This document shows positions 8,422 through 17,566 of a stretch of DNA of 64,000 bases, piece after piece. Numbering within the stretch: the stretch's first letter is position 1; each line of letters starts with the position of its first letter. Below the pieces are notes generated by a model that was not told the DNA's origin, ran no database searches, and saw only the letters and a list, made by a program, of their open reading frames with translations. A program made the position numbers and the translations under genes. Origin of the DNA: JBJYIN01 sp046237015. GTDB taxonomy: Bacteria; Pseudomonadota; Gammaproteobacteria; Enterobacterales; Enterobacteriaceae. The stretch spans positions 124,001 to 188,000 of the forward strand of contig NZ_JBJYIN010000008.1 in the NCBI RefSeq assembly GCF_046237015.1. Direction: 5' to 3'.

Positions 8422-10110
8422 TTAGCCAGGTAGTTCAGGCCAGATAATCACGATCAGGGAGCCGGCCAATGTCAATAATACGTTGGCAATGGCATAGGTT
8501 CCCGCATATCCCAACGCAGGAATATTGCTGCGCGCGGTATCGCTGATGATTTCCATCGCCGGGGCACAAGTACGGGCACCCATCATTGCCCCAAACAGTA
8601 ATGCACGGTTCATGCGTAACACGTAGGCACCAAATAGAAAACAAATCACAACAGGTACCAGACTGACGATTAATCCTGAGATCAGCATTTGTGTGCCCAC
8701 CTCGCCCAAGCTATTGTTGATGGTGCTGCCTGCGCTTAACCCCACACCAGCCATAAACACCATTAGCCCGAACTCTTTCACCATATTCAATGCGCCTTGC
8801 GGAATATAGCCGAATGTCGGGTGGTTAGCTCGCAGGAAGCCCAACATGATTCCTGCAAATAGCAGACCAGCCGCGTTACCGATTCCAAAGGTAAAATTAC
8901 TGAACTGAAAAGTGATTAGGCCGACCATCATGCCAATGACGAAGAATGCACAGAAAGCCAGTAAATCGGTGACCTGACTGTGAATTGAAATAAAGCCGAT
9001 GCGGTCAGCGATACTTTTCACCCGTCGTGCATCGCCGCTGACCTGCAACACATCGCCTTTATTCAGGACGACACCATCATCAATAGGCATTTCGATCTGG
9101 CTACGAATAATGCGGTTCAGGAAACAACCGTGATCGGTTAACTTGAGCTGGCTGAGGCGTTTACCGACGGCATTATGATTTTTCACCACAATTTCTTCGG
9201 TAACAATGCGCATATCTAATAGGTCACGGTCGAAGACTTCTTTTCCATCACGGAAGTTCGGGTTCAGCCTTGCATGCGCATCCGGATAGCCAACCAGTGA
9301 TATTTCGTCACCGATTTGCAGTACGGCATCCCCATCCGGGCTTGCCAGAATGCCGTTGCGGCGGATACGCTCGATGTAGCAACCCGTCTGGCGGTAAATG
9401 CCCAACTCACGCAGATTTTTACCATCGGCCCAGGCCACTAACTCCGGCCCGACGCGATAGGCGCGGATAACGGGAAGGTACACTTTCCTCTGGCTGTCGG
9501 TATCCAGACCCCGCTCTCGGGCAATTTGTTGGGCGCTGGTTGGTAAATCCTGATGCTGGAGTTTAGGCAGATAACGCGCACCGAAAATAAGGCTAACCAA
9601 ACCAATCAGATAGGTCAGGGCGTAACCAAGGCTAAGATGATCTTGTTCAACGCCCAACTGCGCACCCAGGCTGGCGGTATTTCGCAGTGTGTCACCGGCA
9701 CCGACCAGTACAGGAGTGGAGGTCATTGAGCCTGCAAGCATCCCGGCCGTTAACCCAATGCCCCAACCAAACAATTTCCCTAATCCCAATGCTAAAATGA
9801 GAGCGCTTCCCACCATGACCAGTGCGAGCATTAAATAATTTTTGCCGTCTCGAAAAAAAATAGAAAAGAAATTGGGACCGGCTTCTACGCCAACGCAAAA
9901 AATAAATAACATAAATCCAAGGCTGAGCGCCTCGGTATTAATCGAAAAGTGTTGTTGTCCTAGCAATAACGAGACGACTAAAACACCAATGGAATTACCG
10001 AGTTGAACTGAGCCCAGCCGCAATTTCCCTAGGCAAAGTCCTAATGAAAGAACCACGAATAAAAGCAGAATGTAATTCCCGTTTAACAAATTAGCGACGT
10101 TTATATTCAT
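8422..10110 (-). CDS. ybjL: putative transporter YbjL (AAE family)
   Basis: A 562-residue inner-membrane protein of the aspartate:alanine exchanger family. Two hydrophobic halves, each of about five to six spans, flank a soluble middle (about residues 200-370) with two TrkA-C/RCK_C domains, seen in GCYIERIRRNG...VLQIGDEISLVG and CFLNRIIRSQIEMPI...VLNKGDVLQVSG. The motif GSMTSTPVLVGAGDTL in the first half and GARTCAPAMEIISDTARSN in the second are the paired transport signatures. E. coli YbjL has 561 residues; its substrate is not established. It faces ybjM divergently across a region holding an ERIC repeat. Confidence 0.9.
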   Translation of the reverse strand: MNINVANLLNGNYILLLFVVLSLGLCLGKLRLGSVQLGNSIGVLVVSLLLGQQHFSINTEALSLGFMLFIFCVGVEAGPNFFSIFFRDGKNYLMLALVMVGSALILALGLGKLFGWGIGLTAGMLAGSMTSTPVLVGAGDTLRNTASLGAQLGVEQDHLSLGYALTYLIGLVSLIFGARYLPKLQHQDLPTSAQQIARERGLDTDSQRKVYLPVIRAYRVGPELVAWADGKNLRELGIYRQTGCYIERIRRNGILASPDGDAVLQIGDEISLVGYPDAHARLNPNFRDGKEVFDRDLLDMRIVTEEIVVKNHNAVGKRLSQLKLTDHGCFLNRIIRSQIEMPIDDGVVLNKGDVLQVSGDARRVKSIADRIGFISIHSQVTDLLAFCAFFVIGMMVGLITFQFSNFTFGIGNAAGLLFAGIMLGFLRANHPTFGYIPQGALNMVKEFGLMVFMAGVGLSAGSTINNSLGEVGTQMLISGLIVSLVPVVICFLFGAYVLRMNRALLFGAMMGARTCAPAMEIISDTARSNIPALGYAGTYAIANVLLTLAGSLIVIIWPELPG

Positions 10111-10634
10111 GGCATGTAACGTGTTGTTTACCAGTAAGTTCTTGATATAAATGACTATAAGGGCTAGATTTAGTCATCGGATATAATGATCCCGTTGATA
10201 CTGTCAATTAATGACAGCTGAAAGGAATCAGCCTTGTTTAGTATAAATTATCCATTGGTATTGTTCAGTCAATTATTATTTTTGAAATGATTGTGACGTC
10301 GCTATTTTAGCAGTTTGTTGGTTTTGCAACCAGCCAACAGCGAATAACTATCGGTGTAATATACCCCAAATAATTCAAGTTTCAGGAAGGCGGCAAGCGA
10401 AGGAATCCCGATGAGCTTACTTGAGTAAGTGATTCGGGTGACTGAACGCAGCCAACGCACATGCAACTTGAAGTATGACGGGTATAATGCATTGGTGCGT
10501 TAATCAATAGTGAAAAGACCTCACTTTGTGTCATATCGGGGATATTCGTCATCCATATTTTTTGTGTCGTCAATAACGTTGGACATCAGACAAATATGGT
10601 GTGGAGATGTGTACAGAGTTAAGGGAAGCATAGT
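10111..10634. other. ybjL-ybjM divergent intergenic region
   Basis: This 524-base stretch carries the upstream regions of ybjL and ybjM and one ERIC repeat (10360-10486). Short open frames across the repeat are not credible genes. Apart from the repeat I found no strong promoter or operator. Confidence 0.6.
10360..10486. repeat. ERIC (IRU) repeat, copy 1
   Basis: A 127-base imperfect palindrome with the hallmarks of enterobacterial repetitive intergenic consensus elements: TATACCCC at one end, the central GAGCTTACTTGAGTAAGTGA, and the end AACTTGAAGTATGACGGGTATA. It differs from copy 2 (19027-19153) at only four positions and has the same orientation. It lies 148 bases upstream of ybjM. Confidence 0.9.
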
Positions 10635-11024
10635 ATGGCAAACGATAGAGGTTGGGGTAGTGTCGCCTGTTGTTTCTTATTGTTTATCGTGGTTTTCTTG
10701 AGCCAAAAAATGGATGTATCAGATGTGGCAACAGGGGAAAGCTTACAAGGCGGACCCAGTATGTTGCTCTTTTTGCTGCCAGGCGTGATCGCTAGTTGTT
10801 TATCCGCTCGAGGTCGCCTGCTTTACCCATTGCTGGGTGCACTCATGGCTATGCCGCTTTGTTTGATTATTTTGCATCTATGGCGAGCGCCGCTGGGAGC
10901 GTTTTGGCAGGAAATTGCCTATGTGCTGAGCGCAGTTTTCTGGAGTGTGCTAGGGGCGTTGGGATTCTTATTCGGGAATGGAATATATCGCCACTATTTT
11001 TACAGTAGGACGCGAGGAAAGTAA
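10635..11024 (+). CDS. ybjM: inner-membrane protein YbjM
   Basis: A small 129-residue hydrophobic protein with about four predicted membrane spans (approximately residues 7-24, 42-57, 62-82 and 92-115). It matches E. coli YbjM in size, hydropathy and position between ybjL and grxA. No function is established. The stop codon runs directly into a strong bidirectional terminator shared with grxA. Confidence 0.75.
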   Translation: MANDRGWGSVACCFLLFIVVFLSQKMDVSDVATGESLQGGPSMLLFLLPGVIASCLSARGRLLYPLLGALMAMPLCLIILHLWRAPLGAFWQEIAYVLSAVFWSVLGALGFLFGNGIYRHYFYSRTRGK

Positions 11025-11045
11025 AAGGCGCCGGTGGCGCCTTTT
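11023..11045. terminator. bidirectional terminator between ybjM and grxA
   Basis: Perfect 10-bp stem AAAAGGCGCC / GGCGCCTTTT with a 3-base loop, giving a T run on both strands. It overlaps the last bases of ybjM and lies nine bases beyond the grxA stop. Confidence 0.9.
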
Positions 11046-11053
11046 GTCAGAGA

Positions 11054-11320
11054 TTATTGTTGGAACAGGCTAAGGTTTTCTTTGGCGTATGCTTCAAAAT
11101 CAGTGCAGCCACCGATATGTTTTTCATCAATGAAGATCTGTGGCACGGTTTCAACGGGCTTGCCGACGGTTTTGGACAGGTCGTCTTTCGTAATGCCTTC
11201 TGCATGAATATCCACATAGCGGAATTTGAAATCATCACGTTGTGCAGTCAGTTTTTCTGCTAACTCTTTAGCGCGTACACAGTAAGGGCAGCCAGGACGC
11301 CCAAAAATAACAGCGAACAT
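11054..11320 (-). CDS. grxA: glutaredoxin 1
   Basis: An 88-residue cytoplasmic glutaredoxin with the redox site C11-P-Y-C14 and the glutathione-binding segments TVPQIFID and GGCTDF. It reduces disulfides in ribonucleotide reductase and other proteins at the expense of glutathione. An AAGGAG ribosome binding site precedes the ATG. In E. coli grxA is induced by OxyR; a partial OxyR-like pattern upstream here does not fit the spacing well. E. coli has ybjC between grxA and nfsA; here there is no gene in the 162-base gap. Confidence 0.95.
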   Translation of the reverse strand: MFAVIFGRPGCPYCVRAKELAEKLTAQRDDFKFRYVDIHAEGITKDDLSKTVGKPVETVPQIFIDEKHIGGCTDFEAYAKENLSLFQQ

Positions 11321-11482
11321 GTAAACTCCTTAGTAAAATTGAGAAAATATGTTTTCTAAACTGTTGGCATTGGCTAATGCCTATCGTTAATAGGGGTTAC
11401 TATGCCCGCATTGTCCGGTGAACAAAAGTAGTAATTACCTGTTGCACTGATTTGTATTACCTATACCCGAAGGATATGCAGA

Positions 11483-12202
11483 GTGACGCCGACCATTGAC
11501 CTACTACAGCGCCATCGTTCTATTCGCGCGTTTACCAACCAAGCGCTAACGGATGCTCAGCGTGCCGCGATTATCTCGGCGGCGCAAAGTGCGTCCAGCT
11601 CCAGTTTTTTACAATGTACCTCGATCATCCGTATCACGGATCCCACGCTACGTCAGATGCTGGTTCATTATACCGGAGAGCAGGCTTATGTCGCTCAGGC
11701 TGCGGAGTTCTGGGTGTTTTGTGCCGATTTTCATCGTCACGTTGAGATCTCTCCTCAGGCCGAAACCGGATTGGCTGAACAGCTACTCATTGGCTGCGTC
11801 GATACGGCCCTAATGGCGCAAAACGCGCTGATTGCGGCGGAGTCATTGGGGCTTGGCGGCGTATTTATTGGTGGGATCCGTAATCGCATTGCCGATGTGA
11901 CGACATTATTAAAATTGCCACCTCTCGTGTTGCCGCTATTTGGCTTGTGTCTGGGGTATCCGGATGCTGATCCGTTGTTGAAACCGCGGATGCCAGTGAC
12001 AATGTTGATGCATGAAAATGTGTACCAGCCGCTCGGTCGAGAAACGCTAGCGGAATATGATCAGCAAATGGTTGAGTATTATCTTCAGCGTACGGGCCAT
12101 CGACGAGATAGCTGGAGCGAGCATGTACAGCGCACGCTGAAAAAAGAGTTACGTCCGTTTATGCTGGATTACTTACATCAACAGGGATGGGCGATACGTT
12201 AG
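11483..12202 (+). CDS. nfsA: NADPH-dependent nitroreductase NfsA
   Basis: A 239-residue oxygen-insensitive FMN flavoprotein that reduces nitroaromatics and quinones with NADPH. The N-terminal RHRSIRAFTNQAL is the conserved nitroreductase FMN-binding start; ESLGLGGVFIGGIRN and the C-terminal extension RDSWSEHVQRTLKKELRPFMLDY are typical of NfsA rather than NfsB. The start is a GTG at 11483 with AAGGA eight bases before it. rimK follows after 16 bases, as in E. coli, so nfsA and rimK are probably cotranscribed. Confidence 0.93.
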   Translation: MTPTIDLLQRHRSIRAFTNQALTDAQRAAIISAAQSASSSSFLQCTSIIRITDPTLRQMLVHYTGEQAYVAQAAEFWVFCADFHRHVEISPQAETGLAEQLLIGCVDTALMAQNALIAAESLGLGGVFIGGIRNRIADVTTLLKLPPLVLPLFGLCLGYPDADPLLKPRMPVTMLMHENVYQPLGRETLAEYDQQMVEYYLQRTGHRRDSWSEHVQRTLKKELRPFMLDYLHQQGWAIR

Positions 12203-12218
12203 TATCTCTGGGTCATTT

Positions 12219-13130
12219 ATGAAGATAGCCATTCTGTCTCGTGACGGTTCGTTATATTCCTGCAAACGGCTGCGTGAAGCGGCGGAAGAGCGCAGGCATT
12301 GCATTGATATTATTGATCCACTGTCCTGTTATATGAATATAAACTCAGCGGCACCTTCCGTTCATTATCGCGGCCGACGACTGGACAAATATGATGCCGT
12401 TATCCCTCGAATTGGTTCACTGATTACATTTTATGGCACGGCAGTATTGCGGCAGTTTGAAATGCTGGGAAGCTATCCGCTCAACAATTCTGTCGCGGTT
12501 ATTCGCGCTCGTGACAAGCTGCATTCATTGCAATTATTAGCTCGGGAAGGTATTGATTTACCTGTAACCGGATTCGCTCATTCTCCCGATGACACGGGGG
12601 ATTTGATCGAAATGGTGGGTGGGGCACCGCTGGTCGTGAAGCTGGTCGAGGGAACGCAGGGAATTGGTGTTGTGTTAGCGGAGACGCGTCAGGCGGCAGA
12701 GAGTGTCATTGACGCGTTTCGCGGATTAAATGCGCATATTCTGGTGCAAGAGTATGTAAGGGAAGCGAAGGGACGGGATGTCCGTTGTCTGGTGATCGGG
12801 AATCGTGTTGTTGCTGCCATCGAACGGCAGGCCAAGCCGGGGGAGTTTCGTTCTAACTTGCATCGAGGTGGCTCCGCCAGTAAGGTCCGGATTACGGCGC
12901 AGGAGCGTGATATTGCGATTAGGGCCGCAAAAACGCTGGGTCTTAACGTGGCTGGCGTGGATATCTTACGTGCCGAACGAGGGCCGCTGGTCATGGAAGT
13001 GAATGCGTCTCCCGGTCTGGAAGGCATAGAAACCACAACAGGATTAGATATTGCGGGCATGATGATTGAATTTATTGAGCAACATGTGCGCTCGTTAGCG
13101 ATATCGACGGCCACCGTGGGTAAACGTTAA
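12219..13130 (+). CDS. rimK: ribosomal protein S6 glutamate ligase RimK
   Basis: A 303-residue ATP-grasp ligase that adds glutamate residues to the C-terminus of ribosomal protein S6. The fold is visible as the N-terminal part MKIAILSRDGSLYSCKRLREAA, the ATP-binding VVKLVEGTQGIGVVLAE, the loop GEFRSNLHRGGSA and the metal-binding VMEVNASPGLEGIE. E. coli RimK has 300 residues. Located between nfsA and ybjN as in E. coli. Confidence 0.94.
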   Translation: MKIAILSRDGSLYSCKRLREAAEERRHCIDIIDPLSCYMNINSAAPSVHYRGRRLDKYDAVIPRIGSLITFYGTAVLRQFEMLGSYPLNNSVAVIRARDKLHSLQLLAREGIDLPVTGFAHSPDDTGDLIEMVGGAPLVVKLVEGTQGIGVVLAETRQAAESVIDAFRGLNAHILVQEYVREAKGRDVRCLVIGNRVVAAIERQAKPGEFRSNLHRGGSASKVRITAQERDIAIRAAKTLGLNVAGVDILRAERGPLVMEVNASPGLEGIETTTGLDIAGMMIEFIEQHVRSLAISTATVGKR

Positions 13131-13272
13131 CGGGATAGGGGCTTGCCGATCAACATTGTCAATCAGATCGCGAGCTAGCATGATTTTAGGCGCTTTTATC
13201 ATGGCGTAGGAATAAAATATTCCGTAAGCTATGCACCCTTTGGTAAGAACAGTCAGTATGAGGCAAATAACC

Positions 13273-13752
13273 ATGGATTCACTCATCGTCCCGGATCTGA
13301 ATATGCTACGGCGGTGGCTGGATCAGCTAAACATTCTGTTTTTTGAATGTGATTCCTGTCAGGCACTCCATTTACCTCATATGCAGAATTTTGATGGCGT
13401 CTTTGATGCGAAAGTCGATCTGGTTGATAACGTTATCCTGTTTTCTGCTCTGGCAGAGGTGAAACCCAGTGCACTGATTCCTCTGGTGGGAGATTTAAGC
13501 CAAATCAATGCCAGTTCGCTGACGGTCAAAGCTTTTATTGATATTCAGGATGACAATCTGCCTAAACTGATCGTCTGCCAGTCCTTTAGCGTGGCTGCGG
13601 GGATGTCTCTGGAGCAATTCCGACATTTCATGATGCAGTCTGAAGAACAGATTTCCATGATCATTCTTGAGGCGGGCGCTAATAATCTCCTGTTTATCAG
13701 TGAGGATGAAGAGGCCTCTGCTGGGAGATCTTACACATCTAATCTGCATTAA
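13273..13752 (+). CDS. ybjN: YbjN family protein
   Basis: A 159-residue cytoplasmic protein matching E. coli YbjN (158 residues) almost throughout, for example FFECDSCQALHLPHMQNFDG and NASSLTVKAF. The family adopts a type III secretion chaperone-like fold; in E. coli it affects motility, biofilm and stress responses, but the mechanism is unknown. The open frame extends 14 codons upstream; the ATG at 13273 is preferred because it matches the family start and has GAGGC eight bases upstream. A good terminator follows. Confidence 0.9.
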   Translation: MDSLIVPDLNMLRRWLDQLNILFFECDSCQALHLPHMQNFDGVFDAKVDLVDNVILFSALAEVKPSALIPLVGDLSQINASSLTVKAFIDIQDDNLPKLIVCQSFSVAAGMSLEQFRHFMMQSEEQISMIILEAGANNLLFISEDEEASAGRSYTSNLH

Positions 13753-14132
13753 TACTATTGCTGCCAACGGCAGCAATCAGTTTTCCTTATTTTCTATAAA
13801 CCGTCGTTTATTCTAAATTCTATTCTTGCAACCAGATATTCACCGTAGTTACGGCGAAATAGCCGTATCACGTGGGCAAATAGTGAATAAATAATCGATA
13901 AAAACCATTTTTTACTTTCGACATATGGTATGCGCGAGTCGCTACGGTTATGCTTAATTTCAGTAACGATCTCGCGAGTCATTCGCCTTTATGTCAGTGT
14001 CTACTATGATAAATTTAGTGCATAGTCATTCACCGATATTACCGTGATCGTTTATGCGCAGGATAAAATCCTGTATCGAGATAATACTCGTTTACTCATA
14101 TGAATCACCCCCTTGTATGGAGGAAGGAACGG
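13753..14132. other. ybjN-potF intergenic region
   Basis: This 380-base stretch holds the ybjN terminator (13757-13784) and must contain the potF promoter; a TATGAT near 14006 could be its -10 box, but the -35 match is poor. A 62-codon open frame on the minus strand lacks a credible start and is not annotated. Confidence 0.55.
13757..13784 (+). terminator. Rho-independent terminator of ybjN
   Basis: Perfect 9-bp stem ATTGCTGCC / GGCAGCAAT with a 3-base loop, followed by CAGTTTTCC and a T-rich stretch, four bases after the ybjN stop. Confidence 0.85.
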
Positions 14133-15242
14133 ATGTTCACCCAACGTAAAAAATGGTTATCGGGTGTTGTTGCCGGCTTGCTGATGGCCGCGTCCGTCAC
14201 TGCATCTGCGGAAGAAAAAACGTTACATGTTTATAACTGGTCTGATTATATCGCACCGGATACGTTACAGAATTTCCAGAAAGAAACGGGTATAAAAGTC
14301 GTTTATGACGTGTTTGATTCCAATGAAGTATTGGAAGGCAAACTGATGGCAGGGAGCACCGGTTTTGATCTGGTGGTGCCTTCTGCTAGTTTTCTGGAGC
14401 GTCAACTTGCTGCCGGGGTGTTTCAGCCATTAGACAAGAGCAAACTGCCTAATTACAAAAATCTGGACCCAGAGTTGCTGAAATTGATTGCCCAGCACGA
14501 TCCGGATAACAAATATGCGCTGCCTTATCTGTGGGCAACAACGGGGATTGGCTACAATGTGGAGAAGGTTAAAGCCGCATTAGGTGCTGATGCTCCCGTG
14601 GACAGTTGGGATCTGGTGTTGAAGCCGGAAAACCTGGAAAAGCTGAAAAGCTGTGGGGTTTCCTTCCTGGATGCGCCAGAAGAGATTTTCGCTACCGTCC
14701 TGAACTATCAGGGTAAAGATCCCAATAGCACCAAAGCGGATGATTACACCAAGTCGGCCACTGAGTTGCTATTGAAGTTGCGTCCTAGCATTCGCTATTT
14801 CCATTCATCGCAATACATCAACGATCTGGCGAACGGAGACATCTGTGTGGCGGTCGGTTGGGCTGGTGACATCATGCAGGCCTCTAATCGAGCCAAAGAA
14901 GCAAAAAATGGTGTTAACGTTCATTACAGTATTCCGAAAGAAGGGGCATTGGCTTTCTTTGATGTATTTGCCATGCCAGCCGATGCTAAAAATGCAGACG
15001 CAGCCTATACCTTCCTGAATTACCTGTTGAAACCAGAGGTTATGGCGAACATCAGCAACCACGTGTATTACGCGAGTGCAAATAAAGCATCTGTGCCGTT
15101 GGTACAGGAAGACATTCGCAATAATCCAGGGGTTTATCCGTCTGAGGATGTTCGTGCCAAAATGTTTACGCTCAAAGTTCAGTCACCACAGATTGACCGT
15201 ACACGCACACGCGCCTGGACGAAGGTAAAAAGCGGTAAATAA
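14133..15242 (+). CDS. potF: putrescine-binding periplasmic protein PotF
   Basis: A 369-residue solute-binding protein that delivers putrescine to PotGHI. A signal peptide of about 26 residues (MFTQRKKWLSGVVAGLLMAA...ASA) precedes the mature start EEKTLHVYNWSDY, the hallmark of polyamine-binding proteins. Family segments VVPSASFLERQL, KLKSCGVSFLDAPEE and GWAGDIMQASNRAKEAKNG are intact. An upstream in-frame ATG at 14100 is less likely: GAGGAAGGA sits just before 14133 and the start there matches E. coli PotF. A hairpin separates potF from potG, suggesting partial termination that keeps the binding protein in excess. Confidence 0.95.
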   Translation: MFTQRKKWLSGVVAGLLMAASVTASAEEKTLHVYNWSDYIAPDTLQNFQKETGIKVVYDVFDSNEVLEGKLMAGSTGFDLVVPSASFLERQLAAGVFQPLDKSKLPNYKNLDPELLKLIAQHDPDNKYALPYLWATTGIGYNVEKVKAALGADAPVDSWDLVLKPENLEKLKSCGVSFLDAPEEIFATVLNYQGKDPNSTKADDYTKSATELLLKLRPSIRYFHSSQYINDLANGDICVAVGWAGDIMQASNRAKEAKNGVNVHYSIPKEGALAFFDVFAMPADAKNADAAYTFLNYLLKPEVMANISNHVYYASANKASVPLVQEDIRNNPGVYPSEDVRAKMFTLKVQSPQIDRTRTRAWTKVKSGK

Positions 15243-15273
15243 TCGTTTTCCAACCTGACTCAATGTGGTAAAT

Positions 15274-15298
15274 AACAGGCGGCTAATACCCGCCTGTT
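15274..15298 (+). terminator. hairpin between potF and potG
   Basis: Perfect 9-bp stem AACAGGCGG / CCGCCTGTT with a 7-base loop and no U tract, 31 bases after the potF stop. It probably protects the potF 3' end or attenuates transcription into potGHI. Confidence 0.6.
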
Positions 15299-15431
15299 GC
15301 GCTATATATGTGTCACAGTTTTTGGATGTACGACGCAGCGTATTCTTTGCACAAAACACGATAGAACGTGGCATTGAAAACCTGTACCAAACATTGTGAC
15401 TTGTTCTGCTTTTGCCGGAGAGCAATGCTAA

Positions 15432-16565
15432 GTGAATGATGCTATTCCCCGTCCCCAGCCCAAGCCTCAAAAAGCGGCTACCCCGTTGCTGGAAGTGCGC
15501 AATCTGACCAAATCTTTTGATGGTCAGGCTGCGGTTGATGACGTCAGTCTGACGATTTACAAAGGTGAAATATTTGCCTTGCTGGGGGCTTCGGGCTGTG
15601 GAAAGTCCACGTTGCTCCGCATGCTGGCTGGTTTTGAACATCCAACACAGGGACAAATTGTTCTTGATGGTCAGGATTTGTCTTTGGTGCCGCCTTATCA
15701 GCGCCCCATCAATATGATGTTCCAGTCGTATGCATTATTCCCTCATATGACAGTGGAAAAGAATATTGCGTTTGGGCTGAAGCAGGACAAATTGTCTCGC
15801 AGTGAGATTAAGGATCGCGTCGAAGAGATGCTGACGCTGGTGCATATGCAGGAGTTTGCCAGTCGTAAGCCTCATCAACTCTCCGGTGGGCAGCGTCAGC
15901 GTGTCGCATTGGCTCGTAGTCTGGCAAAGCGTCCGAAGTTGTTATTGCTTGATGAACCGATGGGCGCACTGGATAAGAAACTGCGCGATCGCATGCAGCT
16001 TGAAGTCGTCGATATTCTGGAGCGGGTGGGCGTAACCTGCGTGATGGTGACGCACGATCAGGAGGAAGCGATGACCATGGCTGGGCGAATTGCCATCATG
16101 AATCGTGGGAAATTTGTCCAGATCGGTGAGCCAGAAGAGATTTACGAGCATCCGAATACGCGTTTTAGCGCTGAGTTTATTGGTTCCGTGAATATGTTTG
16201 AAGGCATATTAACCGAACGCCATGATGACTCGTTGATTATCCGTAGCCCGGGGTTGGTCCATCCGTTAAAGGTGGATTCCGATGTCTCCGTGATTGATGG
16301 TGTACCCGTTTATATTGCGTTACGACCAGAAAAAATCATGTTGTGTGAGGACGTTCCGGCCAACGGGTGTAATTTTGCTGTCGGTGAGGTGGTACATATT
16401 GCTTATTTAGGCGATTTGTCGATCTATCATGTGCGGCTTGCCAGCGGACAAATCATTAGTGCTCAGCTACAGAACGCTTATCGTTACCGTAAGGGTACGC
16501 CTACATGGGGTGATGAAGTGCGTTTGTGCTGGGATGCTGACAGCTGTGTGGTATTGACGGTGTAG
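15432..16565 (+). CDS. potG: putrescine transporter ATPase PotG
   Basis: A 377-residue ABC ATPase energising putrescine import. Walker A is GASGCGKST (residues 52-60), the signature LSGGQRQ is at 150-156, and Walker B LLLDEP at 171-175; the C-terminal ~140 residues form a TOBE-type regulatory domain. It begins with GTG at 15432, giving the same start (MNDAIPRPQ) and length as E. coli PotG; the nearest purine-rich stretch (GGAG) is 11 bases upstream, a little far. It is separated from potF by 189 bases. Confidence 0.95.
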   Translation: MNDAIPRPQPKPQKAATPLLEVRNLTKSFDGQAAVDDVSLTIYKGEIFALLGASGCGKSTLLRMLAGFEHPTQGQIVLDGQDLSLVPPYQRPINMMFQSYALFPHMTVEKNIAFGLKQDKLSRSEIKDRVEEMLTLVHMQEFASRKPHQLSGGQRQRVALARSLAKRPKLLLLDEPMGALDKKLRDRMQLEVVDILERVGVTCVMVTHDQEEAMTMAGRIAIMNRGKFVQIGEPEEIYEHPNTRFSAEFIGSVNMFEGILTERHDDSLIIRSPGLVHPLKVDSDVSVIDGVPVYIALRPEKIMLCEDVPANGCNFAVGEVVHIAYLGDLSIYHVRLASGQIISAQLQNAYRYRKGTPTWGDEVRLCWDADSCVVLTV

Positions 16566-16579
16566 TGGGGAATAACGCC

Positions 16580-17566
16580 ATGTCTCTGTTTTCTGAACAA
16601 AACACCGAATTTTCTGAACAGCGTCCTTCAGAACCGCCGGATCACGCCAGAAGCCGTTTGCAGTTGTTAGTGGCTCGTTGGCGTCAAGATCATGGGCGTA
16701 AACTGGTCATTGCGCTGCCTTATCTGTGGTTACTGCTGCTGTTCATGCTGCCATTCCTGATTGTATTTAAAATCAGTTTTGCAGAAATGGCTCGGGCGAT
16801 CCCACCGTATACCGACTTAGTCTCGTGGATGGATGACAAACTGGATATCTCCCTGAATCTGGGAAACTATCTGCATTTGTTAGATGATCCGCTGTATATC
16901 GATGCCTATCTGCAATCGTTACAGGTTGCGGCTGTTTCTACGCTATGTTGCTTGCTAATCGGTTATCCGTTGGCTTGGGCCGTGGCGCACAGTAAGCCGT
17001 CGACCCGTAATATTCTGCTGCTGCTGGTCATCTTGCCATCCTGGACATCCTTCCTCATCCGCGTTTATGCCTGGATGGGTATCCTGAAAAACAACGGCAT
17101 ACTGAATAATTTCTTGTTGTGGTTGGGCGTTATCAATGAGCCACTGGTGATTCTGCATACTAATGTGGCCGTTTATATCGGTGTTGTTTATTCGTACTTG
17201 CCGTTCATGGTGTTGCCGATTTACACCGCGCTCACGCGGCTGGATTATTCACTGGTTGAGGCATCGTTGGATTTAGGGGCTCGCCCACTCAAAACCTTTT
17301 TCAGCGTGATTATGCCGTTAACCAAGGGTGGCATTATTGCTGGATCCATGCTGGTTTTCATTCCGGCGGTAGGGGAATATGTTATCCCTGAATTGCTTGG
17401 TGGTCCTGACAGCATCATGATTGGTCGCATTTTGTGGCAAGAGTTTTTCAATAATCGAGATTGGCCGGTGGCTTCTGCGGTTGCCATTATCATGCTTTTA
17501 TTGCTGATTATGCCAATTATCTGGTTCCACAAGCATCAGAGCAAAGCAGCAGGAGAAGGCGTATGA
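16580..17566 (+). CDS. potH: putrescine transporter permease PotH
   Basis: A 328-residue inner-membrane permease with about six spans and the binding-protein-dependent EAA loop EASLDLGARPLKTFFSVIMPL, which docks PotG. It matches E. coli PotH, for example RKLVIALPYLWLLLLFMLPFL and LVILPSWTSFLIRVYAWMG. An in-frame GTG overlaps the potG stop, but the ATG at 16580 with GGGGA eight bases before it is preferred. Its last four bases overlap potI. Confidence 0.94.
   Translation: MSLFSEQNTEFSEQRPSEPPDHARSRLQLLVARWRQDHGRKLVIALPYLWLLLLFMLPFLIVFKISFAEMARAIPPYTDLVSWMDDKLDISLNLGNYLHLLDDPLYIDAYLQSLQVAAVSTLCCLLIGYPLAWAVAHSKPSTRNILLLLVILPSWTSFLIRVYAWMGILKNNGILNNFLLWLGVINEPLVILHTNVAVYIGVVYSYLPFMVLPIYTALTRLDYSLVEASLDLGARPLKTFFSVIMPLTKGGIIAGSMLVFIPAVGEYVIPELLGGPDSIMIGRILWQEFFNNRDWPVASAVAIIMLLLLIMPIIWFHKHQSKAAGEGV

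Noticed and set aside
11360..11416. OxyR-like pattern (CTATCGTTAATAG and ATAGGGGTTACTAT) upstream of grxA
   Set aside because: Spacings between ATAG and CTAT elements are five and six bases instead of seven, so it does not fit the OxyR consensus well enough.
13794..13982. 62-codon minus-strand ORF before potF
   Set aside because: No convincing ribosome binding site, overlaps the probable potF promoter; no homologue recognised.
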